The notes: generated from the sequence alone by a model not told the origin. 64,000 nt of DNA from Fomitopsis serialis (GCF_022376445.1 NW_025955051.1:62001-126000), one strand, 5' to 3'. Counted from the first letter of the stretch, positions 1 through 12,649 are shown. A program made the numbers and translations.

Positions 1-1819
1 CATGATCAATCAGCGGGGAAAACATCAAGGTCATGGCACAAGACATACAAGATGCAGCTTCAAGAGTATGTATTATATTGCCTCCGTGTTCGCTGTTTTC
101 ATGATGTGCCCCGGTTCAGGTACTAGATGAATTCACAGATGCCATGCTCGCATTGAACACCGGCGCTGAAGATCCTCGTGTCCAAGTGAATATCCTCAAC
201 ATCACGTCGAAGGCGACGTGAGTACCCCATAAACCTCTCTCTACAGAGCTGACGTTAAGACAAGATTAAATGTGATCGGACGAGTGGTAAGCTTATGTTC
301 GCCATTGCGAACTGATGGTCCATGATGCTGACGATTATGGCCCCATAGGCCTTTCTGCACGACTTCGAAGGCGGAAAAAGCACTGAGGCCCAACAGATTT
401 TGAGTGCCAGACGAACGGGGGCCAAGGCTATCACTCGCTATACGTCCTTTGTGGTGAGTGCTGTCATACGTTATGGATGGCAGTACAAACAGCGTCTAGG
501 CCCTTATGTTACTCCGTCGCTTTCCCATTCTCAACGACCTGCCGATTCCTGTCATCCAAGCGCATGGCCTCGCAAAGACAACCATTCAGGTGCGAGAATT
601 GATTGCCGATAACAAACTTGGTGCGCTGAATGCCACTCTAGTCGGGCGTCGCCCGAGAGATGGTCAGGCGGAACAAGGACTACGTTACAGGAGACCATGG
701 CAAACAAACCGACCTCCTCAGCAGATTACGTGAGTCTATCTCGTACCCCATACCGTGTATTATTTGGATTAATGGGCCGCTGTGATCCGTAGTTCTGGCC
801 GTCAGTCAAGGCAAGCTCTCTCAGACGGAGATGTACGACCAGGTAATTGCTGAAAAGTTACCGTCCGATGTCCATCACTCATAGATTGTAGATCTCGACA
901 TTCATGTAGGTGCTTCAGATGTGATGCTCTCACCGCCTCTGACATTCTCCAGTATGGCCGGCCATGATGGTACCACAACCACGGTCGGCTTCACAATCTG
1001 GGAGCTCGCCCGCAATCCTGATGTCCAGGATCGTTTACGTGCGGAATTGAGCGAACTAGGCAGGGAACCAACCTACGAAGACTTCCTCCTTCGGTTACCG
1101 TACTTGGACGCAGTGCTCAGGGAGATGTTAGTAGAACCACCTCTTCGAACCAAGCTGGGTACTAATCGGTATTGTGCATAGACTGCGGCTTTACCCAGCC
1201 CTTCCATACATGGAAAGGGTGGCCACCAAGCCTGATGTAATCCCGCTGGCGGAACCGGTCATACTGCAAGATGGGACGACTACGCGACAAGTCGAGATAC
1301 TGCCAGGACAAGTAAGTCATGCCACTGGTGCTGCTGAAACGTGCTATTTGATACCGCGAATATCCTCAGACGGTCCTCATACCAATAATCGCCATACATC
1401 GCCTGGATTCCATATGGAAAGAAGCAGACGAGTTTCGCCCAGAGCGGTGGTTGACTGGATTGCCACCGCAAGACAAGTTACAATCCGGCTGGTCGAATTT
1501 GCTTGCATTCAGTGAAGGACCACGTAACTGCATTGGAGCGAAGTTTGGTACGTTTCAGCTGTTTCCATGTCCGTCAACGTGGCTGACAGCGTCCTCAGCC
1601 ATGTTTCAATATAAGGTTACTTTTGTAATCTCTTGGTCAGCGAATGGCGTGCTCATACGAAACGTGGTCTAGGTGATCCTTTGTGGGATGATCACGCGCT
1701 TCCGATTTTTCGAGGCTGAAGGAACACTGTCGTTGAGAATCTCGTCAAGTCTGCAGCCTTGGATTGCCGGTAGATCGGAAGAGGGTCCTCAATTGCCCGT
1801 CAGAGTAGAAATAATCTAA
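1..1819 (+). CDS. Cytochrome P450 monooxygenase, 3' part (5' end outside window)
   Basis: Heme-thiolate monooxygenase, normally ER-anchored; substrate unknown. The gene enters from the left edge. The first visible exon starts near base 12 after an intron ending in cag, and the frame continues through about eight short introns. Landmarks: an I-helix with A-G-H-D-G-T-T-T-T near 957-985, a K-helix E-I-L-R formed across an intron starting at gttagtag (about 1126) and ending at tgcatag (1181), an F-R-P-E-R-W element near 1432-1449, and the heme loop F-S-E-G-P-R-N-C-I-G near 1510-1540 with its cysteine ligand. A 52-base intron after T-T-I-Q (about 589-641) keeps the frame open. Stop TAA at 1817-1819. 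The heme loop with an acid before G-P-R-N-C-I-G and the long I-helix set it apart from the next two P450s, so it belongs to a different P450 family. No frame break was found in the visible part. Confidence 0.85.
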
Positions 1820-2660
1820 GTACATAGCTGACAACTGTACTCAGGAGCGACGTTTGCGGAATTTTCCCCCTCACGCCTTCTCGTGTACAGCAATCCCGCG
1901 TAGTACAGATGTCAGGGAGGTATGTGCGATCCATGTGAATGATTCTAGTGTACAGGTAGTTGCAACTACTACTTATGTCTTAATTCCTCGGAATGCGGAA
2001 GACTCGGACGCGTGCACGTGACACCGGACTAGATCCTGAAGGTTACGAGAGCACCATGAGACAGGTTAAACATACGCAATCTATACACCGCAGATAACAG
2101 GGCACGGCCGCGTCTTGACGATTGCCGCACCACTACCTATAGGACTACTGATTCACCTATACTACGATTCCTCAACATTGCGATCCGCCTTTACCGTTTA
2201 CGGCTGCCGGCGCGCGGTGCTACAGAGGCCCGAGAGTGTGTACCCCGAACACTCCTTCTCGAGCAGACGGCTGATAGAACTCCTCCTTCAGGCTTGTCAC
2301 TCCCTTCTATGCTATCTGCGCGGTGCGCGTTCATCAATCACATCTTGTCCGCGGAGACTGGACATCTCGGATCGGGCCTCGGGATTCAGTATGCTTCCGC
2401 ACGATGCTAATACCGCCGAACCGCCGAACCGCAGGTATTGGTGTCCTTGCAGGCATTGCGTACCACTGAGTGTGCCAACAGTTGTCACGCGAGATATCTG
2501 ATGGGTAGGATGATCAGAAACACTCCTCGAGCTTTCCAAGTCCGTGTCAGTGGTCTTGATGAAAACGAGGTCATCAATCCAGCATCAATCAGCGTTGCGC
2601 ACATTTATTACTAGTACGGAGTCCTGCTCATAGCATCGGGTACGCTCAACACGCCCACTG
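1820..2660. other. Intergenic, P450-P450
   Basis: No exon pattern or family motif could be supported here. Short open frames on both strands overlap each other and look like chance. The stretch presumably holds the 3' UTR of the first P450 and the promoter of the second; no clear TATA box was seen. Confidence 0.5.
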
Positions 2661-4705
2661 ATGTCGTCTCTTTTTCTGATTGCTACTGGTGCTATCTTAG
2701 TGTGGGCGTGCATCTTGTGGTGCAAAGGTCTTCGAAGGCTCCCGCCAGGTACGTTCAAGACCTATTCCGTGACGTTCAGTTCAGAACCGCTCGATGTGCA
2801 GGCCCCCCCAGTCCGCATCTCTTTTGGCCGACAACTGGGCTTCCGCCAGATGGACCGTGGAATGCATATCTTGCCTGGTCAAAGATATACGGTAAGTCTC
2901 GCCGCATATCGCATCATTCCGACAACTGAACTCGCCGGTTACGAGGTCCGATGGTCTATCTATACGCATATGGACGTCACACTATAGTGGTCAATTCCCA
3001 CAAAATTGCCGTGGATTTGTTGAAGGGAAGGTCTCTCCTCTACGCTGAGAGGCCGCACTGGTCGACAGTAGCTGCTTTGACGGGCCGCCAGAATAATATC
3101 GCTTTCATGAATTACACGGAAAGGCAGCGCAAATCCCGGGCATTCATCCATAGGGCGGTGAACCCCATGTCTCAAAGGGAATGGGGTCCGATATTGGAAG
3201 AGGAGACACGCCGGCTCATACAGAACATCATACGCACACCATCCTCGTACAAAGAGCACATAAATTGGCAAGTGGCTGCTTCTCCCTCATCCGATATCTC
3301 AGCTGCTGACGATCGAGAAAGGTATCTGGCCATGTTCATGAACCGCTTCACCTATGGGACTCCTATCACGGAGGAGCGTTTGAAACTCGCCGAAGAACTT
3401 TCAGTGCAAACGCAAAAATCGCTAAGACCGGGCTACTGGATCGTGGACTCCGTGCCGCTTCGTGAGTTTTCTGATTTAGATGCGCTTTTCAATATGTTAA
3501 TTCCTGATACTTGAAGTGGCCTACTTGCCCGAATGGTTACCGGGAATGGGGTTCAAGAAGTGGTGCAGAGATGCACGCGCTCATTTCGATGCGTTCACGG
3601 TTGTGCCATTTCGCGGGGCTCTCGATAGCGTTGTAAGTGTCCGTGTGAACGTAATCACCGATCGTTCATCTTTGTTGCAGCGCAAAGGCGAGGTTCAGGA
3701 AGGCATGATCCCTCGTGGCTTGCAGGAGCTTTTGGCAGACAAACCGACGGCTGACATGGACGTTCTGCACTCCGCCGCTTGCAGCACCCATACAGGTTGG
3801 TCTTTCAAGAGGAGTGGTTACGGTATCAGACGGAGCTGACTACTTCGCTATTGAAAGCGGCAACGGAGACGGTGTGTCATCCCATATCCCATACAACGGG
3901 CGGCACTCATGCGATGCAGACGTCTGCCCTCCTCTTCAGCTTCATATTGTTGATGACACTTCACCAAGATGTACAGTCAAGGGCATACAAGGAGATCAGC
4001 GACGTTGTTGGGACCGCGCGGCTTCCCCTGCTATCAGATCTGTCGTCTCTGCCATACATCAATGCGATTTTGAAGGAGGTTCACCGATACCATCCTGCGG
4101 TTTCTATTGTTTCTCGCTCTCCATCAGAACATGACGAGTATGGCGGATACTTTGTGCCCAAGGGTGCATGGGTGATCTTCAACCTATGGTATGGTTCTGT
4201 TCAGTCTATTTTGTTTCTGCTGACATTAGTTCTCACTCACGTAGGGCAATCACTCACGACGACACCATTTACAATGATCCAGATGCCTTCAATCCGGATC
4301 GACATTTGAATCTACCTGAAGGCGTGGCATACTTGGACCCTAGGGATGTCACGTTTGGTTTGGGAAAACGGTGAGAACTTCCACTCCATAAGGATGCGTT
4401 GTTCAACCCCTCGATGTCTCGCAGGATATGTCCTGGGATCAACCTGGCCAACGCACAGATAGCTCTATTTATGGCACAAGTCCTATCTGCCTTCCACATT
4501 ACTATGCCATCGACGGATGACAATGGCGCCCAGAACATGCCTCATTTAGCGTACACCCCGACCTTCGTCAGGTGAGACATCAGACACCGCTCATTTACTA
4601 TGCATCTCATTTAGTTTTCGCAGTGCACCTGAGCCGTTTACCTGCTGCTTTTCTCCTCGCGACGACGACTTCTCACAGCAGTTGTTGTTCGCGTCGCAAC
4701 TGTAA
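2661..4705 (+). CDS. Cytochrome P450 monooxygenase (OrdA-like type), one doubtful frame break
   Basis: Membrane-anchored heme monooxygenase; substrate unknown. The ATG at 2661 opens an N-terminal helix followed by the proline hinge L-P-P-G-P, which is joined across an intron at about 2749-2792. Next come the W-S-K-I-Y-G element and a P-M-V-Y-L strand. The C-terminal half has K-helix K-E-V-H-R-Y-H-P (about 4074-4097), N-P-D-R-H-L (4291-4308) and heme loop F-G-L-G-K-R-I-C-P-G. The last exon ends at TAA 4703-4705. The I-helix is split by a 48-base intron (3872-3919). Removing it gives the canonical A-A-T-E-T-T-S, while reading through it gives a non-functional G-G-T-H-A. Between about 3700 and 3850 two in-frame pieces lie in different frames with no convincing intron between them, so a one-base indel is possible. 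It is a divergent tandem neighbour of the P450 at 5869, on the same strand. Confidence 0.8.
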
Positions 4706-5868
4706 TAATGAACTGAGGAGAGGTCGCTGCTCACTGTACGTAACTCGCGCAGCTGATGGGACGTTCGAAAACGCTCCCCAGTGAACGGATTAGTTGTTAG
4801 TAGAACATGCATGAAGCTTCAAGCTTGAATTTTCTGTATAAGTGAACTCGAGTATGTTGGCTGTGGTACCTCAGTATAGTCTCCTATTATCCTCTTCAGA
4901 TCCTCGTTGAGATGGACGGACTCGGAAACTTCCGGTGTTGTGAGAGAAAACAAGATTACATACTACAAGCCTCGGGTTTGCAACGGGGACACGACATGTA
5001 CATGTTCTGGTCTGCAACGGAGACCTAGTCTTCCATTCGCCGTACACAGCCAAGCCAACCGTCCCCGCCACGAGCGCATCATGATGAACTTCTGTGACAT
5101 GTTCAGCTGAGTCCTGGGCGGCCCTAGTGGTGTCGGAATGCGGGCGGCATCACCGAAATGTAAGTGTATCTTCAACTCAGGCTAGATCATCATCATGCAG
5201 GCGCACGATTGACACCGTAACCGGGGAAGCTCACACGAGAATCACACAGGAAAGCACATGCTATGTTGACTCGGGAGTGTTCCAACAGTGCTCGACCTCC
5301 TCTGACTCGGAGGTTCTGATACGGTGCCAGAATGTACGACGTTCTCCATTCTTGGAACTATGCTGAACGTTCGACGTCAATATGCGATTTGAATTGCAGC
5401 CAGCGCCCGGATCCCAGAGTAGGAAGGCGCAAGGGTATAGCAAGCGCAGCGGTGAGTTCCGAGCTCTCAACTTGGCTACCACTCGCTTCTTCTCCACGAG
5501 AGGATACCCGTGTTTGCGGCATTTATGCCTATCTTCGTCCTACTGTGTGTGCCTCTATACTCTTGCGTTCCACGGATCTTGACAAATCCTGAGCAAGGCA
5601 GTTAGGAACACGGGCGCTCGAAGCAGGTCCCTCGTCGAAGAGGGTACCGTCTGATTCAGGTGGCGCTCGCTGTCAGCCGGCGGCCATCGTACCACAACGT
5701 AGAAGCAAGGTAGATGCCGCACATTGGCGAGTCTGATTATTGCTCCTTCCGACTCCGACCCAACGAACTTTAATTCACGGGGCTTTGGAGTAATAGTCCA
5801 ACCACAACCAGAACATTCTCTCCTATAACTGCATCGACGTTCATCACTTGAGACAGGCTTAAGTCAAC
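4706..5868. other. Intergenic between second and third P450
   Basis: Nothing gene-like could be supported. A palindromic AAGCTT/CAAGCTT motif occurs near 4813-4828, similar to short low-complexity patches at 15,040 and 35,490. The right end is the promoter of the third P450. Confidence 0.5.
5824..5828 (+). promoter_or_regulatory. TATA-like element upstream of third P450
   Basis: tataa about 41 bases before the ATG at 5869, a plausible core-promoter distance for a fungal gene. Weak evidence on its own. Confidence 0.3.
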
Positions 5869-8133
5869 ATGAGCTTACTGAATCTCTGGACAGTCGGCCT
5901 CGCACCGAGAGTACTGGGTGTGTTGTTTGCGGCCGTTTTGGCCTCAGCTGTCTACCTGCGCTCTCGTGGAAGGGTGCACAAGGTCTATCCGCCAGGCCCA
6001 CCAAGACGGTGGATTGTCGGGAACCTCTTGGATATACCATCCTCAGTCGACCTCACTCGATTCAAGCTGTGGAAAGACACATACGGTATGTGGCGCTATT
6101 TCCTCATCGCTTCATCTGTGTTAATTCATTGAAGGGGATGTCGTGTACTTGAACGCTCTCGGCTACTCCATCTTGGTTCTGAACACGGCACGAGCGATCA
6201 ACGACCTGCTGGCGAAAAGGGGAGAGAACTACTCCCACCGTCCTATCTTCGTTATGTCTGGTGAGCTCATGGGCTTGAACAAGGTATCTACCAGCAGGCT
6301 CGGTATGTCGCACTGCCGCTGACAGTTGCGACAGTGCATGGCTCTCGTCGATTATAACGCCAGATACAAGCGCCTCCGTACACTAACTCATCGTGCTCTC
6401 AATCCTGATGCTATCAAGAAGTATTATCCGATACAAGAGGAGCTTACGCTTTCTTACATGCAAAGCTTGGTGTCTAAACCAGATGAGTTCTTAGTCAATC
6501 TACGATTGTCTGTGCCATGACATTCTCCATGCGAGTGCCATTGTTTTAATCGACACCGTCCAACAGGACTCTCGGTCGTGTTATCCTGGCTGTCACCTAT
6601 GGGATGACGGTGGAAACTGCCGATTCCGAGGTGAGACTTACTATTCATACATGAATGAATTTGACTTTTGATTCCTCAATGGTCTCAGTATATCGCAGAA
6701 GCTGAAGACACGCTCAACACGATCGGCAAAGCAACACTACCAGGAGCATATCTTGTGGATTTGATACCCGCATGTTGGTCACTACATACCTGCGTGTTTG
6801 ACCAAGTCTGACTGCGTCCAACGTCACAGTGAAGTTTATTCCGCCCTGGCTTCCGTTTACCTCTTTCCTTCGAGAAGCGGAAGCTGGCCGCCGTCAAATT
6901 TACGACTTCGTAACCCGTCCGTTCGAGTACGTCAAGCGACATATGGTTCGAATGTTTTTCTTGACATAAGTACATGGCACTGATCAGTGGCTCAGGATAA
7001 TTCTCCTCCCCCGTCCTTCGTTGCAGATCTGTTGGCGGAGCGTGATCTGTATCACGATATGGAAGACCTGGAAGACATAGAGGATGGTATTAAATGGGTT
7101 GCTGGAACGATGTATGGAGGTAACACATTTGATCAAAATCGCGCTATTGTGAACTGATAGTCTTTCATAGGTGGTATGGAATCTGTACGTATATTCGAGT
7201 ACACCTTGCATTTCATATTCTCAGTTCGTTTCAGAGTTTTGCTACGGTCTCTACTTTCTACCTGTTGATGGCTCGTCACCCCGACAAGCAGAAGCGAGCG
7301 CAGCAGGAGATCGATAGCTTATTGGAGGGGCGACGGCTGCCCAAGATCAGCGACAGGGAGAGCTTGCCTTACGTCCGAGCACTCATACAAGAAGTCATGC
7401 GGTGGCATGTTGTGGTTCCACTCGGTGAGGTTATATGGTACTATCAGTACGCAGGATCATTCTCATGGATTACTTGAAGGGATTGCTCGTCGAACTGTGT
7501 CTGATGACCACTATAAAGGTGCGTTGCTCTATGACCCATGCCTTCGTTCGCTGAACCGTCAGTAGGGTATTATATTCCGGCGGATACGGTAGTCGTACCC
7601 AACATATGGTGACTCCGTTCATGTCTGTTATACATACGGTTGCTGAATATTCTCCAAAGGGCATTAGCTCATGCGGACGATGAGGAGGATCATACAGCAT
7701 TCCTACCGGAGCGGTTCTTACGCACAGATCTGCCTACAGATCCAAGCGAGTATGTCTTTGGCTTCGGTAGAAGGTGCGACAATCACACTGGTCTGAATGT
7801 CCGAGATATAACCCACTCTTGTAGGATTTGTCCGGGGCGATATCTGGCCGACAATTCCCTCTTTCTTTTGATCTCTAACACCCTCGCCTTATTCGACATT
7901 CTCCCGCCCAGCGGTGCATCGGAGCAATCAGCACTCTCCAGCGTTGTGTTCACAAACTATCTAGTCAGGTCTGTCGTATCGATATGTTGCTGTAGGACTT
8001 CCTAACGTTCGCTCCGGTCAGCACGCCAGAGAAATTTCGGTGTGACATTCGACCACGCTCAGAGGCATGCGTAGAGCTAATTGAGGAAGCACTTGCTGGT
8101 GACCCTCTTCGCACGGGCTTATTACCCGCATGA
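5869..8133 (+). CDS. Cytochrome P450 monooxygenase (OrdA-like type)
   Basis: ER-anchored monooxygenase, substrate unknown. The ATG at 5869 starts a clean signal-anchor helix, then V-Y-P-P-G-P-P and the I-V-G-N-L-L strand. Exon 2 begins G-D-V-V-Y-L, the usual position in this clade. The I-helix is assembled over two introns as Y-G-G-G-M-E-S (about 7112-7190), so Glu-Ser replaces the common Asp/Glu-Thr pair. The K-helix reads I-Q-E-V-M-R-W-H (about 7390-7414), the substrate-strand motif is Y-Y-I-P-A-D-T, and the PERF element is F-L-P-E-R-F. The heme loop F-G-F-G-R-R-I-C-P-G is split by an intron just before the I-C-P-G. Stop TGA 8131-8133. About ten exons join in frame without a break. Same strand and clade as the P450 at 2661 and the one at 46,516, so these probably arose by duplication. 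Confidence 0.85.
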
Positions 8134-8695
8134 AGCGTACTGAATCTGCTTTCTTGATCTCGTGGTACCGCTTGCCCAACTGAACACGGGCGATTTTATC
8201 GTACAGTCCGCCTGAGTACTATGTAGACATGCGAGTGTCTTCGTCCGAGATGTTCTCAACGCGCCTTTGGCCACTCAATCTGTTTCTTATTGACGGCAGT
8301 CGAACCTTTTTCCTCATTCCTTGAGCGCGACAGCCTCCCAGTAGGGCTGGAGCCACGGTGTAATGGACATGCCCACAGAAGTGACCGAATGAACCCGGCG
8401 GGCCTGCGGCGTCACTGTCTCCGCCGGTCGACATTCAACGTTCCATCAATATTCACCTCAGGAATCAGATGATTCCGGTGACCGTTGACGTGTTGACGCC
8501 TCCTCTGTATGGGTTGTGCTGTCTCGCCCGCGTGAGCGGCCTAGATACATGGGCGTCTTCTACGAAGTATAAGTAAGTGCTCATATCCTGAATGGCAGGG
8601 CCCATTGTCTCTCCAAAGATGCAAACGTCGCAGCCATATGTACTCCAGGTGCCGTAGATGGTCCACTTTCGTTTACGTACGACACCTGACAGGTG
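8134..8695. other. Intergenic, P450 to methyltransferase
   Basis: A - strand open frame of about 100 codons (8465-8773) overlaps this stretch. It matches no family I know and runs into the start of the methyltransferase, so I do not call it a gene. The promoter of the methyltransferase should lie here. Confidence 0.4.
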
Positions 8696-9862
8696 ATGAT
8701 ACAGCCAGCTATTTCCTCTCGCATTGAAGTAGACCGGTACGCCGATAACGCTGTTCTCATGCCAGAGACACATTGTCTAAGCTGTTCGTAGATTGGACAG
8801 TGTACACAGTGCATTCACCAGTTACTTTGGCGGCCGTCTGAGCTTAGCTCCTCTTCAAGGTGCATCTGTCAAGAGAGTGCTCGAGCTTGGGTAAGCCTTC
8901 CTAGGAGTCGTCAGTCGGTGAATACAGGCTGAGTAGGTCGAGTGTCTCAGGTCTGGGAGTGGTGCATGGTGAGCGTCGTCTTTTGCTATCTCCCTGTGCC
9001 TCACTAACTCGTTCGCATGAAGGGCAATCGAGGCTAGTCGACTCTTCCCGCAAGCCGAAGTAGTGGCCGTTGATTTATTCCCAATACCGGATCGGTATGA
9101 ATGCGTCTCGGGATGGACTTATGGAAGCTAAAATTGGGTATATTTTACAGCACGGTACCATCAAATCTACGCTTCCTTCAACACGATCTCACCCAGCCGC
9201 TTCCCTTTGCGAAAGAAAGCTTCGATGTCATACATGCTCGATTGATCATGATACATGTATGTGCATAAACTCAGCCGGGTATGCAATCTCTAAGCGTTGA
9301 AAATCAGCTTCCGGACGTAGAGAAAGTCCTTGAGCGCACAATCGAACTGCTAAAACCGGGGGGGTGGCTGCTCATAGAGGATCCTGATGAAGATGCTCAT
9401 GACACAGATCGCGGATGTCGAACCCTGGTGCAGAACTGCCCCCTAGTTCGACTGTTACAGGATATCATGCGCTCGAAGGGCGCAGACCCATGTGTAGCGC
9501 GAAGATTGGAGACACTCATACAATCGTCGGAACAGTTCGACGAAGTGAACGTGCGAAGAGTCATCGTTCCGATGTGCGGTCAAGATGTCGGTGTGTTGAC
9601 TCACTATATTTAGAATTCTCGTGTACTCAGGATCGTTCTTCTCGTTGCAGCGCCGGCGGAGAACGCATTGGGCAAGGTATGGAGGGCCACATACAAAGTC
9701 ACAGCCGCGGACTTGGCAGCTCGATATTCAGAGCATGGCATCACGCCGGAGGTGTTCAAGCAATTCAGCGACATGCTGAATTGTCCTGATGCTGGCTTGA
9801 TAAGCGATCTCTACTTTACATGGTCGAAGAAGCGATGCGATAGGGACGAGAGAACGGTTTAG
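8696..9862 (+). CDS. SAM-dependent methyltransferase (class I, LaeA-like group), probably frame-broken
   Basis: Transfers a methyl group from S-adenosylmethionine; such proteins act as small-molecule O-/C-methyltransferases or as LaeA-like regulators in fungal clusters. The ATG at 8696 opens an N-terminal exon with the family segment N-A-V-L-M-P-E-T. The next piece has R-R-L-D-S-V-H-S-A-F and Y-F-G-G. SAM motif I, E-L-G-S-G-S-G-A-W, includes an exon of only 18 bases (about 8953-8970). Motif II ends in V-V-A-V-D-L. Then follow F-D-V-I-H-A-R and the post-I loop L-L-K-P-G-G-W-L-L-I-E-D (about 9349-9384). Stop at 9862. Two junctions do not join in frame: one at about 8775-8790 (an in-frame TAA in one frame, TAG in the other) and one at about 9255-9300. 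They are either one-base errors or inactivating mutations. The rest of the fold is well conserved, so decay, if real, is recent. Confidence 0.7.
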
Positions 9863-10568
9863 AAGGATGCCAGCTGTATATTTCTCGAGTAGGATCCGGT
9901 GTATCATTCCGATCTTTGCTAGCTCGCCGACACGTAAAGATGAGAATTCGGTTGCCAGTAAGATCCGGTTGTTGTTCGCTCGGCCCCTACCCGGATATCA
10001 GTGGTTCTATGTGTTGCTGAGCGCACACAGATGAGGAAGGCAGTTCAGCTCGTTCCCTGATACCGACAGTGTGCGTGCAAACAGCCCGATCATCACGAAG
10101 TTCTGATGCGAATGTGCAGCTTGAATGTGAATATGGTCAACCGTGCGCGTGACGGTCCGGGGGCCTCATCGTTGGCAGTGCCAACTGCAGTGCCTTAGAC
10201 TCAATGGATTGGGAACGGCATGAAAACGGCGCGTGCCGTATCTACAACTAGTACTGTTCTCGCAGAATATGCAAGCTGCGAAGAAGCCCTAGGCGGTAGT
10301 ATCAAATACTGTGGAAGTAGAATCGGTCAACATCAGCGCGGCCTGCCAGTGCCAGCCCGCAGAGTGGTCCGAATCATCGCGGATACGTCCAATTTCGATT
10401 CGCACATACTGTATCATCCGCTCTTCGCGGATGTCACTGCCTCGCACGTGGTGCCCTCCGGCGTCGGCGGCTGAAAGCATGATCAACAGCGTCCCAACGC
10501 ATTAAATGCAAGGATCATTCATCCTATGGACCCCAGCCTAAGAGGCCCTCACCGTACCGCATCTCCTC
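9863..10568. other. Intergenic, methyltransferase to ICMT-like gene
   Basis: No supportable gene. Short overlapping frames on both strands around 10,220-10,505 have no recognisable motif. Confidence 0.5.
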
Positions 10569-11380
10569 ATGTCACTCGCTCGCGCTATCTGCACTTCGTT
10601 GTTAGCAGTGATGAATTGGTTGATATCATCCCCTCCGCGTGCTCCAGCGAGAGCGGATGAGCAGGTGGCTGCGGAGAAGAAGTCGCGCGTTGTGGATCGT
10701 GGCAGGGAAGCAACCTTCTGGGTCGTGGCTAGACCACTATTGCACATTTCACAGGTGAGAATTTCTCCATATTCGACACGAAGTCAGAAAGAGCCATATG
10801 GCTGACGCCTAGCCAACAGACTTTGGTCTGGATCACAGCGGCGTGCGAGGTCGCCCTTACATTCGCTGCATACCACCCGTCCCACGAGCTGTCCATGCTT
10901 TTTCTTCGACACATCACATTTGTTCATACACCGAACAGAGCAGCCGCAGTCGACATACGTTCCACCGGGCTGGTGGCCTGGAGCTTAGGCATGACGGGCT
11001 GCCTTCTACGCTATTGGACGTTCTACGTTCTCGGAGATCTCTTCACCTTCCAGTTGGCCATCCGCACCAATCATCGCTTGATCACGGCCGGTCCGTACTC
11101 GGTCGTCCGCCATCCATCGTATACGGGGGCCATCCTAGCCTCATTTGGCACAGGGGTCTACTTACTAGGACCTGGATCCTACATCTACGAATGTGGCGTT
11201 CTCAGCACTCGTTTAGGGATATGCGGAGCATCTATCTGGATTGGGTGGAAGGCCATACTGTCGTACAATCTTGTCAGGAGGGTAAAACAGGAGGATGCAT
11301 TTCTGAAGGCAGAGTTCGAGAAGGAATGGTCGGACTGGGCTAACAGAGTTCCGTACGCTCTATTTCCGGGTTTGTTGTGA
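10569..11380 (+). CDS. Isoprenylcysteine carboxyl methyltransferase (ICMT)-like membrane protein
   Basis: ICMT-family proteins are polytopic ER-membrane methyltransferases. The classical member (Ste14) methylates the C-terminal prenylcysteine of CaaX proteins using SAM. Two exons, 10569-10754 and 10820-11380, join in phase 0 (H-I-S-Q then T-L-V-W) to give 248 residues, close to the usual family length. Diagnostic segments: Y-V-L-G-D-L-F-T-F near 11026-11052, and the SAM/lipid-binding R-H-P-S-Y-T-G in P-Y-S-V-V-R-H-P-S-Y-T-G near 11092-11130. A C-terminal K-x-E-F-E-K-E-W segment ends the protein. At least four hydrophobic helices are visible. It lies between a SAM methyltransferase and a UbiA gene on the same strand. 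That suggests a role in prenyl-derived metabolism rather than housekeeping Ste14, but this is inference. Confidence 0.85.
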
Positions 11381-11904
11381 TATTGCGACTCTATGTATCA
11401 CAGACAAATTGGTTACCTATGTTCTATTGCCTCGTGGTGCAACGACTTAAAAATATGGTACTTGACCCATGCACATTGTGAGAAATCATGATACAATTCA
11501 TGTATGAAATGTAGACTCAGAGTGCCGTCGAATGCCCCTGACAGAGGGTGCGACGGAGGTCCCCAATTCCCGCTACGTATCTCATCCAAAATACAGGCAT
11601 CGCAATTGTCCAAGGCTCGCGAAAAATAGCTGTCGGAAGAGAGCAACCTACCGAACGACGTATTGAGACCGTTCGGATGAGCAGAATACAGAGTAAGTAC
11701 TATGTACAAGGCGAAGTACTCGTTTCATTTCGAGTGGCCAGTATTCAGCTGCCAGCTAATCGTGTATACGCAGTATTGGTGAGTATATGAATGGAGAACG
11801 GTTGATATAATTGGCCCGGGAACGGACGCGTTGTGATCAAACCACGTAGACACGAGCACGTGACCGCGTTGAGCGTTCGTAGCGCGATCGGCATTCGATA
11901 AGCC
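11381..11904. other. Intergenic, ICMT-like gene to LINE fragment
   Basis: 3' flank of the ICMT-like gene. A - strand frame of 98 codons (11413-11709) has no motif and was not called. Confidence 0.45.
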
Positions 11905-12640
11905 CTAAGCCCGGTAGTTGGCCGCATTCGCTGTGTCCTTCCCGCGCTTCGCTATCCCAGTGAGGATGGCCGTCAGCCATGTGGAGGGCGCGTCGAGGCT
12001 ATCTACACACTCCTGAAAGAGCACCGTTGCGTATGAGACCCGATCGCCTCCGACGGTGGAGCGACGTGAGTGCAGGCGGATGTGCTCTTTAGCATCCGCG
12101 ATCTCCTCAAGGGTCCACGGTCGCGCAAAGAACTCCTGCTCTGGGGGCGTCGGTGTGCGCTCCGGCAGTGCCTTGCACCACAGTCTGTTCGCCGCATATC
12201 TGATCGCATCGAAGTCGTCAGGTAGCTCGACAAGTGGGTTCATCCGTGGTGCGAAAGCGAGTCTAAGCTCATCGACGGACACCCTAGATGGGCGAGGTGC
12301 AGCTGAGGTGCAGGGTCAACCATCCCTCGGAAGGCTTTCCAAAACGCCGCATCCGACTTCCCCGGATCCAGAAGGGCGCGGATGTGTGCACGACGCAACC
12401 TCTGCAATGGAAGCCCGAGCCACGGCCGGACTTCCATACGGTGAATCTGCCTGATAGTTCCACCTGTGCGGTTCCCACTTCAAAAGCAGCGGAAAGGTGG
12501 AGTATCAAGAAGCGGTTGGTTGATAGGCGGCAAAAAGCCCTCCTTGAGGAGGAAGAAGCGTCCGTCCCAGTTGATCGGATGATTGGTCAGCAACGTAAAC
12601 CGGCGTGCTCAGTGAATCAGTCGCCGACAACTGTATGTAT
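11905..12640 (-). mobile_element. Decayed LINE (non-LTR) retrotransposon fragment, reverse-transcriptase N-terminal part
   Basis: Reading the - strand from 12640 downward, frame-shifted pieces give the start of a LINE polyprotein segment: T-N-H-P-I-N-W-D-G-R-F-F-L-L-K-E-G, then A-L-L-D-P-G-K-S-D-A-A-F-W-K-A-F, then P-W-T-L-E-E-I-A-D-A-K-E-H-I-R and the final K-R-G-K-D-T-A-N-A-A-N-Y-R-A. The last motif is the K-R-G-K-D...N-Y-R block that precedes the palm domain in basidiomycete LINE reverse transcriptases. Catalytic residues downstream of it are missing. There are at least two frame changes, so it is an old, inactive remnant. It separates the ICMT-like and UbiA genes. Confidence 0.7.
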
Positions 12641-12649
12641 CTTCTAGAG

